This document shows, piece by piece, positions 54,251 to 63,670 of a DNA stretch of 64,000 nt; position 1 is the stretch's first letter; each line of letters opens with the position of its first letter. The stretch lies in the NCBI GenBank assembly GCA_047921215.1, contig JBLRWO010000019.1, forward strand, positions 1-64,000, read 5' to 3'. This DNA is from RECM01 sp047921215 (GTDB lineage Bacteria > Bacteroidota > Rhodothermia > Balneolales > Cyclonatronaceae). The notes beneath the pieces are model-generated. The model did not search any database, had not been told where the DNA came from, and worked only from the letters and a program-made list of their open reading frames with translations. A program made the position numbers and the translations under genes.

Positions 54251-55137
54251 TGTCAGCTAGTATACTGGATGGTAAAATGGTCGCGGGGCTGCTAAGGGAG
54301 AATGTGACCCGTGATGTAAAAAGATGGGTTGATGCCGTTAATCGCAAACCGCGGCTCCAGGTTATCCTTGTTGGCGATAATCCGGGATCACACACGTATG
54401 TTTCCGCAAAAACCAGGGCTTGTATTGAGGTGGGTATTGATTCTGATACCCTGATTCTGCCGGATACGGTCTCAGATAAGGAACTGAAAGAAACAATCAG
54501 ACACTTCAACCGTGATCACGCGACTGACGGGATACTTGTGCAGTTGCCGCTTCCGCAGCATATTGATCCGATGTCGGTTATAGAAACCATTGATCACAGA
54601 AAAGATGTGGATGGCTTCCATCCCATGAACATAGGCCGTATGACAACCGGTCAGCCCTGTTTTCGTCCCTGTACACCTGCCGGTATCTTTGAGATATTCA
54701 ACCACTACAGCATCCAGACGAAAGGCAAGCATGCCGTAATGGTTGGAGCAAGTAATATTGTGGGTTCTCCAATGGCCATTCTGCTGTCACGTGAAAACGA
54801 AAGCAAGGCAACAACCACTATATGCCATAAATATACCCGTGACCTTACCCGTCACACCATCGATGCCGATATCCTGATCGTGGCTGCAGGTTCGCCTGGG
54901 CTCATTACCGGACAGATGGTGAAGGAGGGTGTTGTGGTAATTGATGTGGGCATTAACAGGGTGGCCGATCACCAGTCAGAAAAAGGGTACCGGCTTACCG
55001 GTGATTGTGATTTTGCTTCGGTCAGGGAAAAAGCGAGCTGGATTACGCCGGTTCCCGGTGGGGTAGGGCCGCTGACCGTTGCAATGCTGATGAAAAATAC
55101 GCTTCTGGCCGCAAAAAAATCGATCTATCCGGAATAA
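54250..55137 (+). CDS. folD: methylene-THF dehydrogenase / cyclohydrolase
   Basis: Interconverts 5,10-methylene-THF and 10-formyl-THF, which also feeds purN and purH. The 295-residue protein has the catalytic Lys in YVSAKTRACIEVG, then DGILVQLPLPQHI, VMVGASNIVGSPMA and the C-terminal PVPGGVGPLTVAMLM. It is transcribed directly after the response regulator. Confidence 0.94.
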   Translation: MSASILDGKMVAGLLRENVTRDVKRWVDAVNRKPRLQVILVGDNPGSHTYVSAKTRACIEVGIDSDTLILPDTVSDKELKETIRHFNRDHATDGILVQLPLPQHIDPMSVIETIDHRKDVDGFHPMNIGRMTTGQPCFRPCTPAGIFEIFNHYSIQTKGKHAVMVGASNIVGSPMAILLSRENESKATTTICHKYTRDLTRHTIDADILIVAAGSPGLITGQMVKEGVVVIDVGINRVADHQSEKGYRLTGDCDFASVREKASWITPVPGGVGPLTVAMLMKNTLLAAKKSIYPE

Positions 55138-55142
55138 TCTGA

Positions 55143-57671
55143 TCAGGTAATTTCATCGTCAAGCGATAGGTTGGCTACACTGATAATCTTGTTTATTTCA
55201 ATTAGATTTTTAGCATTTCTAATGCTGTTGATTGTCCCTGGCTGGCCTAGAAGCCTGGCCAGGTTGCCGAGAATATTGAGATTGCGCTGATCGGGAGTCT
55301 CCTCAGAGCTGAGAAGAAGGAATATAATGTTGGTATCCATGTTCAGGTTTGGGAAACGTATGCTGTCTTTGCTGATGCCAAGAAAAAGAGTGGGCTGTTT
55401 GATGTAGCGGGTTTTGTAGTGTGTCAGAACCACGCCTGGCAGCTCGCCAGACAGGTTATCAGGGGTTGCCTTCAGCACATTCATAATGATTTCACTGAGC
55501 CGTTCATCCGATTTGCCATCAAACCTGGAGGCCAGCATTTCCACGAGCATCTGCTTGGCTGTTATCCCTGCCTGATTCATGGCAATATTTTCGCGGGGAA
55601 TAGCTGGTATAATATCTGATCCTTCAAAATGGATTCTGAATTCAGACTGGTTTGTCTTTTCGGTCATTGCAGGATATATAGTAATAAAATTGAGTCCGGA
55701 ATAACGGTTGGAAATGATTCGCGGCAATCGGTGAAATGAGTTGTGCCAGGCCAGGGTGCCCTCTCTGGTACTGAACAAAATGAAAAGGTCATCTTCTGCA
55801 AAGCGGGGCGCCGTACTGCGGATAACATCAGTCCAGTCATTCAACAAAAGCTCCTCTGTGACAATTTCCGGTTCTCTTTTGGTGAGTATTTCGCAAATAC
55901 GCTTTGAATTTTGACGGGTGGCCGCCAGTAATATATCCGCTCCAAGCTGGTTACAAAGGTTCTGAATGGTCAGAATGGCGGTGTCAAACCCGGTTTCCCG
56001 GTCAATAAAAGGAGGAGCTGCCAGAATTACACGTTTAGTAGTGTTTACCGGGTGTTCAATCTTGCTGACCAGTACCAGCTCGTCGCTCTGTTCGAGTAAT
56101 CTGTCGAGTATGCTGCCGAAAATCTTCTGTTTGGCAGAGATTTGCCCGTTCCAGCCAATCACAATATCCGATATCCGAAGTTCCTTTACGGCTCTTAGTA
56201 TACCATTGCTTATGTTCATGTCAACTCTGGTAACTGGTAATACCGGTATGTCGGCTGCAGCAGCATGAACAACAGCATGACTGAGCATTTTCTCACTGGC
56301 GGCTACCTGTGAGTCAACTTTGTCACCATCACGCGCAACGGTGATGGGGAAAAGAGGCTCGTCTGAGTTTTTGCCCCGCATCATCATCGCTATATCCATA
56401 AGCGACTCGGCAGTTGCCGGATTGGCAAGTGGAACAAGAATTCGTTGAGGGGCCTCGGATGGATTGTAGGGCTTTGCCTCTTCCTGAAGTGCAACAGCCC
56501 TGCCGAAACGTTCAACCAGCCAGGGACCCGTAAGGCAGGTTATCAGAATCATTAGTACAACAGCGTTTACTGCCATTTGATCAAAAAGGCCGATTTCAAA
56601 TCCGACAAGCGTAACAGCAAGCGTTGCTGCAGCCTGCGGGCTTGACAGGCCGAAAACAGTAATCGTCTCTTCTTTGGTGTATCCGTATATAAGTCCGGTA
56701 ATAACAGCACCCAGAAATTTGCCGGTGTAAACCAGGCCGGTAAATACGGCAGCAAGTATCCAGACATCAACATCCTCAATCAGTACTCCGACATCAACAA
56801 GCATGCCAACGGATATCAGGAAAAAGGGGATAAATAAAGCGCTGCCAACAAATTGCACCCTGCTCATAAGAGGGCTTGACTCAGGTACCAGCCGGTTCAG
56901 GGTTAACCCGGCCAAAAAAGCACCAATGATGGGAGCAAGTCCGACCAGATCCGCGATATATGCGGTGATAAATAAAAGTGCGACAAGGAATACAAATTCA
57001 ACATTGGTCTCATTCCGGGAATCCCGGAAAAACCATCTTCCCAACCTCGGCAGACCCAGGGTTATAATCACGACATAGGCAGAAACCATACCGGCGAATG
57101 TTATCCAGAATGCAGGCCCTGTATTTCCAGTAACTGCTCCAGCGACTACGGCAAGCACTACCAGCGAAAGTGAGTCGGTAATTATGGTGCCACCCATGGT
57201 CATGGTTATAGCCGTATTTTTGATGATGCCGAGACGGTTGGCAATCGGATAGGCTAAAAGCGTGTGTGAACCCACGATAGAACCGAGAAGGAGTGCGGTG
57301 AACAAACTGTAATCCAGCAGGTACAATCCGGCAGCTACTGCCAGCCCCTGGGGTATTAAAAATGAAAAAAGGCCGAATACAATGCTTCTGTTCCTCTGTT
57401 TCTCAAATTTGTTCAGATCGATGGATAACCCGGCCATGAACATCAGATAGAGTAACCCTACGGTACCAAGCAATATCATGGTACTGTCTCGTTCCAGAAG
57501 CCCTGCAGCACTCGGCCCTGCAACAGTACCCGCGAGTATTAGCCCGACCACACCGGGTATTCGGAGACGGTTGAACAGCAGAGGTACCAGCAGGATGATG
57601 AGCATTACAATGGCAAAAATCAGAACCGGGTCCTGAACAGGCAGTACAAAATTGGAAAATAATTGTTTCAT
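55143..57671 (-). CDS. CPA2 cation:proton antiporter with Usp-like and EIIA-like domains
   Basis: An 842-residue protein. The N-terminal half (about 10-385) is a CPA2/KefB-type antiporter with 12-13 helices; GLILAGTVAGPSAAGLL and GAFLAGLTLNR are typical, and the latter lies near the ion site. Residues about 410-680 look like two universal-stress-like domains. The last 110 residues match a PtsN-type EIIA domain: GVVLTHYKTRY (His751 at the phospho-His position), TLFLGISKDSIRF, then IIFLLLSSEETPDQRNLNIL. That suggests phosphorylation-linked control of K+ or Na+ flux. It converges on folD. Confidence 0.85.
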   Translation of the reverse strand: MKQLFSNFVLPVQDPVLIFAIVMLIILLVPLLFNRLRIPGVVGLILAGTVAGPSAAGLLERDSTMILLGTVGLLYLMFMAGLSIDLNKFEKQRNRSIVFGLFSFLIPQGLAVAAGLYLLDYSLFTALLLGSIVGSHTLLAYPIANRLGIIKNTAITMTMGGTIITDSLSLVVLAVVAGAVTGNTGPAFWITFAGMVSAYVVIITLGLPRLGRWFFRDSRNETNVEFVFLVALLFITAYIADLVGLAPIIGAFLAGLTLNRLVPESSPLMSRVQFVGSALFIPFFLISVGMLVDVGVLIEDVDVWILAAVFTGLVYTGKFLGAVITGLIYGYTKEETITVFGLSSPQAAATLAVTLVGFEIGLFDQMAVNAVVLMILITCLTGPWLVERFGRAVALQEEAKPYNPSEAPQRILVPLANPATAESLMDIAMMMRGKNSDEPLFPITVARDGDKVDSQVAASEKMLSHAVVHAAAADIPVLPVTRVDMNISNGILRAVKELRISDIVIGWNGQISAKQKIFGSILDRLLEQSDELVLVSKIEHPVNTTKRVILAAPPFIDRETGFDTAILTIQNLCNQLGADILLAATRQNSKRICEILTKREPEIVTEELLLNDWTDVIRSTAPRFAEDDLFILFSTREGTLAWHNSFHRLPRIISNRYSGLNFITIYPAMTEKTNQSEFRIHFEGSDIIPAIPRENIAMNQAGITAKQMLVEMLASRFDGKSDERLSEIIMNVLKATPDNLSGELPGVVLTHYKTRYIKQPTLFLGISKDSIRFPNLNMDTNIIFLLLSSEETPDQRNLNILGNLARLLGQPGTINSIRNAKNLIEINKIISVANLSLDDEIT

Positions 57672-57960
57672 ATAGGCAGATTAACCGGACTTGCTAAAAT
57701 ATGAGTTCCTGTTATAAGTCTGATCATCAATGTGCGGGAGGGATATTTGACGGAATTTTGAATGACGATTGTTTCAAATGATGTCTGTAAACGTAGTTCA
57801 GGCTGTACTATGGCAATTCTTTAAACCGACAGATGCGTCATCCCGACTGAATGATAGCTGATAAAGTATTTAAAAAAAAAATTTGAAGGGGTGACATAAT
57901 GATGACACATCCGGCTCTTATCATACCTCAGTAATCAACATAAACCAAACGGAGAACACC

Positions 57961-58269
57961 ATGCAAAGCGCCCTTAAACTTACCCGTATTCAAACACCAA
58001 AACTCCAAAAAGTAGAGATACAGCCAAGATACGATAGTGCTATCTCGGAATTCATTGCCGCGATGGGATGGAGGGAATTGCCCGTTGAACTGATCGATGT
58101 AATTCTTGACGATATAAAAGGTTTCTACAATGAGATAACAGGATTATACTGCACACGTGACGAGTTCGTGTTGAACCGCCGCAAATCTGTAATTTACTGG
58201 GTGGATTGCTACCGCAAAGGCATTTGCAGTCTTGATACGGCTTTAAGCATGTTGAAATTGAATTACTGA
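57961..58269 (+). CDS. unknown 102-residue protein
   Basis: I do not recognise this family. It is a small soluble protein, mostly helical by eye, with a conserved-looking block NRRKSVIYWVDCYRKGICSLDTALSML at the C-terminus (Trp and two Cys). A GGAGA ribosome site lies seven bases before the ATG, and codon use is normal. It is flanked by long gaps, so it appears to be its own unit. Confidence 0.65.
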   Translation: MQSALKLTRIQTPKLQKVEIQPRYDSAISEFIAAMGWRELPVELIDVILDDIKGFYNEITGLYCTRDEFVLNRRKSVIYWVDCYRKGICSLDTALSMLKLNY

Positions 58270-58317
58270 TCCATTCCGAACTTCAGTGTTGCTTTGAAAG
58301 GGTACACAAAAGCTGAT

Positions 58318-58443
58318 GATCTGAAGTTGTTGATACCATGATCACGATCCGGGGTTGTCAATTCCATACTGATGATCCGGAGTTGTCGATCCCAACATGT
58401 TGACCCGGAACTTTCGATCTGAAGCTGTTAATCCGGTAGTGAG
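58318..58443. repeat. imperfect 28-bp tandem repeat, about 4.5 copies
   Basis: Copies start at 58318, 58346, 58374, 58402 (truncated to 14 bp) and 58416. The consensus begins GATCCGGAGTTGTCGATCCC. Copies differ at several positions, so the array is old. The units are directly adjacent, with no unique spacers. Confidence 0.75.
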
Positions 58444-58543
58444 CCTGTTTTTCAACGACTATAGGCTGACATTCATAATTTTGGTGATTGATACCACGGT
58501 AAGTAGGTGGATTTTGGATGCAGAACATTATCCGTCAATTCCT

Positions 58544-58551
58544 TATTTTTG
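58544..58551 (+). promoter_or_regulatory. -7 promoter element of guaB
   Basis: TATTTTTG matches TAnnTTTG, 32 bp before the guaB ATG; it supports the ATG at 58583 over the longer open frame. Confidence 0.5.
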
Positions 58552-58582
58552 CCAAACTGTAAACCCAAAGCCTGTGCCCTAT

Positions 58583-60061
58583 ATGCAGAATGCTGAGCCC
58601 TTCGCAAAGATAACAAGAAAAGGCCTGACCTACGACGATGTCCTTCTGGTTCCTGCGTATTCACGGGTTCTTCCACGTGATGTCGATATATCGGTTAATC
58701 TCACTTCTAATCTCAGATTGAATGTTCCGATATTGAGCGCAGCAATGGATACCGTATCCGAATACAGACTGGCCATTGCATTGGCCCGGGAGGGTGGCAT
58801 GGCCATGCTTCATAAAAATATGACTATAGCGGAACAGGCCGAGCAGGTACGATTGGTCAAAAGAAGTGAAAGTGGTATGATCGTCGATCCTGTTACACTG
58901 CCTGGCGATGCGGATGTTCAGCAGGCCAGAGACCTGATGAACAGACATAAAATTGGTGGCATTCCCATTGTAGATGATAACAAAAAGCTGCTTGGAATCG
59001 TAACCAACAGGGACCTTCGTTTCGAGCGAAACATGAAAAGGAAACTGTATGAAATTATGACAAGTGGTGAACTTGCAACGGCAAAAGTCGGTACCACACT
59101 GGAACAGGCTGAAAAACTGTTGCAGCAGTATAAAGTGGAAAAGTTGCCCATCATCGATTCGGATGGTATACTGATGGGACTTATTACATTTAAGGATATC
59201 GAAAAGAAAAAGAATTTTCCCTATGCCTGCAAAGACGATATCGGCCGGCTTCGGGTCGGGGCTGCCGTTGGGGTCGCTCCCGACACCATGGAGCGTGTTC
59301 AGGCACTTGCAGAAGCCGATGTGGATTGTATTACTGTAGATACAGCACATGGCCACTCCGATGGGGTTCTCAAAACGGTTGCTGCTGTAAGGGAAAAATA
59401 TCCGGATCTATGCATCATTGCCGGTAATATCGCAACTGCTGCCGCCGCCAAAGCCCTGCATGAGCATGGTGCTGATGTTGTGAAAGTGGGAGTGGGCCCG
59501 GGTTCCATCTGTACGACCCGAATTGTGACAGGTGTCGGGGTACCCCAGCTGAGTGCCGTCATGGAAGTGGCTGCATATTGCAGAAAAGAGGGGATAGCCC
59601 TCATAGCCGATGGCGGCATTAAACAAACCGGTGATATACCTAAGGCAATTGCCGGAGGTGCCTCTGCAGTAATGTTGGGATCCATGTTTGCAGGTGTTGA
59701 CGAAAGTCCCGGTGAAACCATCATATATGAATCCCGCAAATTTAAATCCTACCGTGGTATGGGCAGCCTTGGAGCCATGAGTAAAGGTTCCAGAGACCGA
59801 TATTTTCAGGATGTGGAAGATGACATCAAAAAGCTGGTTCCTGAGGGTATTGAGGGGCGCGTTCCCTACAAGGGATATCTTGGCGAAGTGGTTTACCAGA
59901 TGGTTGGCGGACTCAGGGCAGCGATGGGCTACTGCGGTGCTGCCAATATCGACGAGCTTCACAATGCAGAATTTGTGCAGGTATCTCCTGCCAGTATGAG
60001 GGAGAGTCATCCGCATTCAGTTCAGATAACCAAGGAAGCGCCAAATTATTCGGTACGCTAA
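58583..60061 (+). CDS. guaB: IMP dehydrogenase
   Basis: Oxidises IMP to XMP, the committed step to GMP. From the ATG at 58583 it is 492 residues, normal length. FAKITRKGLTYDDVLLVP opens the barrel, a CBS pair lies about 95-205, and the catalytic loop is GPGSICTTRIVTGVG. The frame runs open to a TTG at 58397, but that adds 62 residues with no IMPDH match and would start upstream of the promoter. Confidence 0.94.
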   Translation: MQNAEPFAKITRKGLTYDDVLLVPAYSRVLPRDVDISVNLTSNLRLNVPILSAAMDTVSEYRLAIALAREGGMAMLHKNMTIAEQAEQVRLVKRSESGMIVDPVTLPGDADVQQARDLMNRHKIGGIPIVDDNKKLLGIVTNRDLRFERNMKRKLYEIMTSGELATAKVGTTLEQAEKLLQQYKVEKLPIIDSDGILMGLITFKDIEKKKNFPYACKDDIGRLRVGAAVGVAPDTMERVQALAEADVDCITVDTAHGHSDGVLKTVAAVREKYPDLCIIAGNIATAAAAKALHEHGADVVKVGVGPGSICTTRIVTGVGVPQLSAVMEVAAYCRKEGIALIADGGIKQTGDIPKAIAGGASAVMLGSMFAGVDESPGETIIYESRKFKSYRGMGSLGAMSKGSRDRYFQDVEDDIKKLVPEGIEGRVPYKGYLGEVVYQMVGGLRAAMGYCGAANIDELHNAEFVQVSPASMRESHPHSVQITKEAPNYSVR

Positions 60062-60073
60062 TTCCGGAGCCCC

Positions 60074-61474
60074 ATGACCGATCCCGATAACGGAGCCGGC
60101 AACCATACGAGACACCAGGTTGGGGGCAGGGTCCTCTTTATCGTCTATTACCTTCCACCTATGGGCTCAAGTGGTGTTCAGCGGCCTCTGAAACTTATAA
60201 AATATCTTCCACGGTTTGGCTGGCAACCGGTAGTTGTAGCCCCTGTACCGGGAATCTATCATACCTTCGACCAATCACTTCTGGATGAACTGAATGAAAC
60301 AGGTGCAGAGGTACACAGGGTACAGGGTAATACTCTTTTTCATGCGGCCGGTGACCGTTCTTTTGGGCTCTCTGCACTGCCTGAGTCTGCCCGGAGTGTT
60401 TTAAGATCGATCTCCTCGTGGGTATATCTGCCTGATAATAAAAAGGGATGGATAAAACCGGCCATATCCAAGTGCAATGAAATTCTTGCTTCAGACAAAA
60501 TCGATGTAATCTTTTCTACGGCACCCCCGTACAGCAACCACCTTATTGCAGCCGATCTGGGGAAAAGACACGGGATTCCCGTTGTCATGGATTTCCGTGA
60601 TGACTGGCTCGGAAGTCATCTGCTGAATCTGCCTACAGCATTGCACAGAAATAAAATGGCTCGTTTTGAAAAGAAAACCCTGCAACAGGCATCACTGATA
60701 ACTGCCATCAACCAGACAATGCTCTTATCACTCAGAAGCCGAAACGATGATGAGTACCTGTTTGCCGGGACAACCGGACGGCGATCAGACAAACAGTTCA
60801 TGGTACTTCCGCAGGGTTTTGATCCTGCCGATTTTCCTGACACCGGCCGGAATACTGCCACCGGGAAGGTCAGTTCCGATCGCATCAAAATTACTTACAG
60901 TGGCATATTTTACGGATCCCAGCAACCTGATGTGTTTCTGGGAGCGGTAAAATATTTGATGGATCAGAATTATATATCCGGCAGAGATATTGAGCTTGTG
61001 TTTCAGGGTGGTCTTGAAAAGCCGGTCCTGAATCGCATCAGTGAACTGGGCCTGGAAGGTGTGATTACCAATAAGGGCTATTTGCCTCACCGGAAATCGG
61101 TTGGAAACCTGTCGGATTCTGATCTGTTGTGGTTTACCGTTGGCCGTCAGAAAAATGATAATCAGGTTACTACAGGTAAACTCTTTGAATACATTGGTAC
61201 CGGAAAACCTATATTGGGACTTGTACCGGATGGTGAAGCAGCTAGGATACTCGATGAGTATGGTGCAGGTTTTCGAGCAGAACCCGACAATCAAAAACAG
61301 GTGCAACAAGTACTAACTGAAATACTCAGTAAATTAAGAAGCAAACGCATACCCAAGGCAGACCCGGCATTTATTCATTCTTTCAACAGGATTGATATTG
61401 CCGGCAGACTTGCTTCCCGTTTTGATGAATTGAAGATTCAATATACAACCGGTTTCAGGAATCCCGATGAATAA
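60074..61474 (+). CDS. glycosyltransferase (group 1/GT4-like)
   Basis: A 466-residue GT-B fold enzyme. The N-terminal domain begins after a short tail at VLFIVYYLPPMGSSGVQRPL, and the C-terminal domain has KITYSGIFYGSQQPD and the nucleotide-sugar segment TTGKLFEYIGTGKPILGLV. It probably builds a cell-surface polysaccharide; sugar and acceptor cannot be read. A GGAG lies 5 bases before the ATG. It begins 12 bp after guaB. Confidence 0.85.
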   Translation: MTDPDNGAGNHTRHQVGGRVLFIVYYLPPMGSSGVQRPLKLIKYLPRFGWQPVVVAPVPGIYHTFDQSLLDELNETGAEVHRVQGNTLFHAAGDRSFGLSALPESARSVLRSISSWVYLPDNKKGWIKPAISKCNEILASDKIDVIFSTAPPYSNHLIAADLGKRHGIPVVMDFRDDWLGSHLLNLPTALHRNKMARFEKKTLQQASLITAINQTMLLSLRSRNDDEYLFAGTTGRRSDKQFMVLPQGFDPADFPDTGRNTATGKVSSDRIKITYSGIFYGSQQPDVFLGAVKYLMDQNYISGRDIELVFQGGLEKPVLNRISELGLEGVITNKGYLPHRKSVGNLSDSDLLWFTVGRQKNDNQVTTGKLFEYIGTGKPILGLVPDGEAARILDEYGAGFRAEPDNQKQVQQVLTEILSKLRSKRIPKADPAFIHSFNRIDIAGRLASRFDELKIQYTTGFRNPDE

Positions 61475-61499
61475 CCGGGACCGCACCGTCTGATAGATT

Positions 61500-62354
61500 A
61501 TGTTTCAACTTTTTAAATCGCTGTTTAACAAAAGATTCAAAAGCCTGACGCTGGTTTTATGGGTAAATACCAACCCCGATAAAACAGAAACATATGGATT
61601 CAGACCAATCAGGTTGTTTCGTTATTATGTGATCTCACTTCTGACAACTGTCTTCTTATTTGGGGCCATCCTTTACTTAACGCCTCTGGGTTCCATGCTG
61701 TTCAGTAAACAGGATCGCATGCTGCGCCTTGCTGTAAATGATGTATCAGAAAGGGTAATTGCCCTGCAGGACTCACTTGCCCTTCGAGATATGCAGCTAA
61801 TGAATATCAGGGATGTACTTCTGAATGCTGTCGATACTACGTTTGAAACCAGTGCCGACCCCTACTATGAGCCGATGCAAACAACCGGTTCATTTAATGC
61901 ATCAATGGCCATGGAAGTACCTGAATTTGAATCCCTCGCCAATATCGATGTGATCTTTTCGTCATCCTATGGTGGCAGCCTGCAGTTTCCGGCCATGTTC
62001 CCGCTTAACGGTACACTTACGAGAAATTATGATGTGGCATCAGGTCACTATGGCATTGACATCGCAGCACCGATTGACACATATATAAGAGCCGTTGCAG
62101 ATGGTTCCGTAATTCAATCCGGTTGGGCTGTAGACTACGGATATACAATCAGTGTACAACACAGCGATGGTTATATAAGTGTTTATAAACACAGTGCAAG
62201 TATTTATAAAGTAAAAGGTGATATGGTGCTTCAGGGCGATATAATTGGCAAGGTTGGCAATACCGGGCTGATGAGTTCCGGTCCGCACTTGCATTTCGAA
62301 TTGTGGCGTGACGGTGTTCCGCAAAACCCGGCCCGATTTTTCAATAACCTGTAA
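61500..62354 (+). CDS. M23 peptidoglycan peptidase
   Basis: A 284-residue LytM-type endopeptidase tethered by one helix (about 42-62), with a coiled-coil stretch (about 70-110). The zinc site is complete: H183 and D187 in GHYGID, H263 and H265 in GPHLHFE, with H231 as helper. It should be active. It lies 15 bp before the bactofilin gene. Confidence 0.9.
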   Translation: MFQLFKSLFNKRFKSLTLVLWVNTNPDKTETYGFRPIRLFRYYVISLLTTVFLFGAILYLTPLGSMLFSKQDRMLRLAVNDVSERVIALQDSLALRDMQLMNIRDVLLNAVDTTFETSADPYYEPMQTTGSFNASMAMEVPEFESLANIDVIFSSSYGGSLQFPAMFPLNGTLTRNYDVASGHYGIDIAAPIDTYIRAVADGSVIQSGWAVDYGYTISVQHSDGYISVYKHSASIYKVKGDMVLQGDIIGKVGNTGLMSSGPHLHFELWRDGVPQNPARFFNNL

Positions 62355-62369
62355 TCGATTAATGACAGT

Positions 62370-62828
62370 ATGTTTACTAAAAACACAAAAAATAATACAG
62401 ATATGAGTACTCCAAATCAGCCCATGATCAACATGATCAGCGAGGGAACCCGGATCAAAGGTGAACTTCTTTCCAAAACAGATGTCCGTATTGCCGGAAC
62501 GGTGGATGGTGAAATACACGCGGAAGGCAAGTGCATTATTACCAACAGCGGGAATGTAAAGGGTAATATCAGTGCCGATGAAGCCGATATTTCCGGCAAT
62601 GTACATGGCGAGATAAAAGTCGGAACCAGGCTGATACTCAGGAAATCAGCAAAAGTGAATGGGAATATCCATGCAAAAAGCTTTCTGGTTGAGGAGGGCG
62701 CAATATTCGAGGGTACCTGCCGGATGAGCGAAAAACCACTTGAGGATAAACAGAACGACAGCACTAACGGAACGGGCGCCAAAAGCAAACTTCCTGAAAA
62801 CAATCCGAGAAAAGCTGAGGCAAGCTGA
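62370..62828 (+). CDS. bactofilin (polymer-forming cytoskeletal protein)
   Basis: A 152-residue bactofilin, with a right-handed beta-helix core about 25-115 (VRIAGTVDGEIHAEGK, VKGNISADEADISGNVHGEI) between disordered tails. Bactofilins place M23 peptidases to shape cells, and the pairing here matches that. A second ATG at 62403 would also work (141 residues). Confidence 0.9.
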   Translation: MFTKNTKNNTDMSTPNQPMINMISEGTRIKGELLSKTDVRIAGTVDGEIHAEGKCIITNSGNVKGNISADEADISGNVHGEIKVGTRLILRKSAKVNGNIHAKSFLVEEGAIFEGTCRMSEKPLEDKQNDSTNGTGAKSKLPENNPRKAEAS

Positions 62829-63044
62829 AAAACAGATCCGGTTTTTACTGCCGTTTAAGCTGATTTACAGGTGTGACCTGTTATTTGGGTATATTGCCTG
62901 CCCGGTGATAAGCAATATGCTTTTCGTGAGTCAAACAGATTTATGGAACGGTTCTGTTTAGCAGAACGTGCATGTTCTCTGCATGTTGATCACGGAATTC
63001 CGGATCACCGGTAAACTGAATCAAAAACAAAACTGTGATGATTG

Positions 63045-63287
63045 ATGCGGTCTGATTCCCGCCTGCACGAATACGCGAAATATTCAGGTATAGCTGTGGA
63101 GATAACAGCCACTATGGGATTGCCCGTTGCCGCCGGATTCTACGCCGACCGCTATTTTGATACGCATCCGTGGTTACTGCTGGCCGGGATTTTTCTGGGG
63201 CTGGCAGGTATCATAATCTACTTGTACAAACTCGGTATTCAATCACAGCAAAACTCGCACAACCACGAGAATAAAGAAAAAGGATGA
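63045..63287 (+). CDS. atpZ: AtpZ/AtpI-family membrane protein
   Basis: An 80-residue two-helix protein at the head of the atp operon (YAKYSGIAVEITATMGLPVAAG, then WLLLAGIFLGLAGIIIYLYKL). AtpZ/AtpI proteins help assemble F0 or carry Mg2+/Ca2+. The ATG at 63045 is preferred to the TTG one codon earlier. Confidence 0.82.
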   Translation: MRSDSRLHEYAKYSGIAVEITATMGLPVAAGFYADRYFDTHPWLLLAGIFLGLAGIIIYLYKLGIQSQQNSHNHENKEKG

Positions 63288-63670
63288 TGGGAAAATTTAT
63301 TAGGGTACTGCTTCTTATTGATGCCGCCATACTCATTTTGGGTTTCTGGCCGGCCAGGATAGCGGAAGGAAGCGGTCATTTCACAGTCCTGATTCTGGCT
63401 TGCCTGCTTACCACATTGAGTGCCGCCTTTTCCTATTATTCCGTAGCAACCAGCATGGAAAAAAAAATGGGTCAGATGATGGGAGTCGTTTTCGGGGGAA
63501 TGGGAATCAGACTGCTGGTACTGCTTGCTGCGGTTGTGGCAGTGATTTTTCTCACAGAATTGCCACAATTTAGTTTCATAATTAGTCTGTTTATTTGTTA
63601 TATTTCCAAATCTGTAGCGGAAATTATTTTTATCAACCGAATTCAAAAAAAATCTCTGTCATCCAACTGA
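63284..63670 (+). CDS. ATP synthase-associated membrane protein (AtpI-like)
   Basis: A 128-residue protein with four helices, between atpZ (4-bp overlap) and atpB (1-bp overlap). The position and topology fit the subunit-I-like proteins of Bacteroidota atp operons. The sequence itself is weakly conserved. Confidence 0.7.
   Translation: MMGKFIRVLLLIDAAILILGFWPARIAEGSGHFTVLILACLLTTLSAAFSYYSVATSMEKKMGQMMGVVFGGMGIRLLVLLAAVVAVIFLTELPQFSFIISLFICYISKSVAEIIFINRIQKKSLSSN

Larger units (their letters stand above)
58270..58582. other. 313-bp region with degenerate 28-bp repeats
   Basis: Between the unknown gene and guaB. It holds the repeat block 58318-58443 and the guaB promoter element at 58544. No coding sequence is supported; the guaB frame stays open through part of it but lacks any similarity. 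Confidence 0.5.

Noticed and set aside
58318..58443. CRISPR-like array upstream of guaB
   Set aside because: The 28-bp units adjoin without unique spacers and have drifted; no cas genes.
58661..59356. 231-codon antisense frame in guaB
   Set aside because: Shadow frame; guaB itself is certain.
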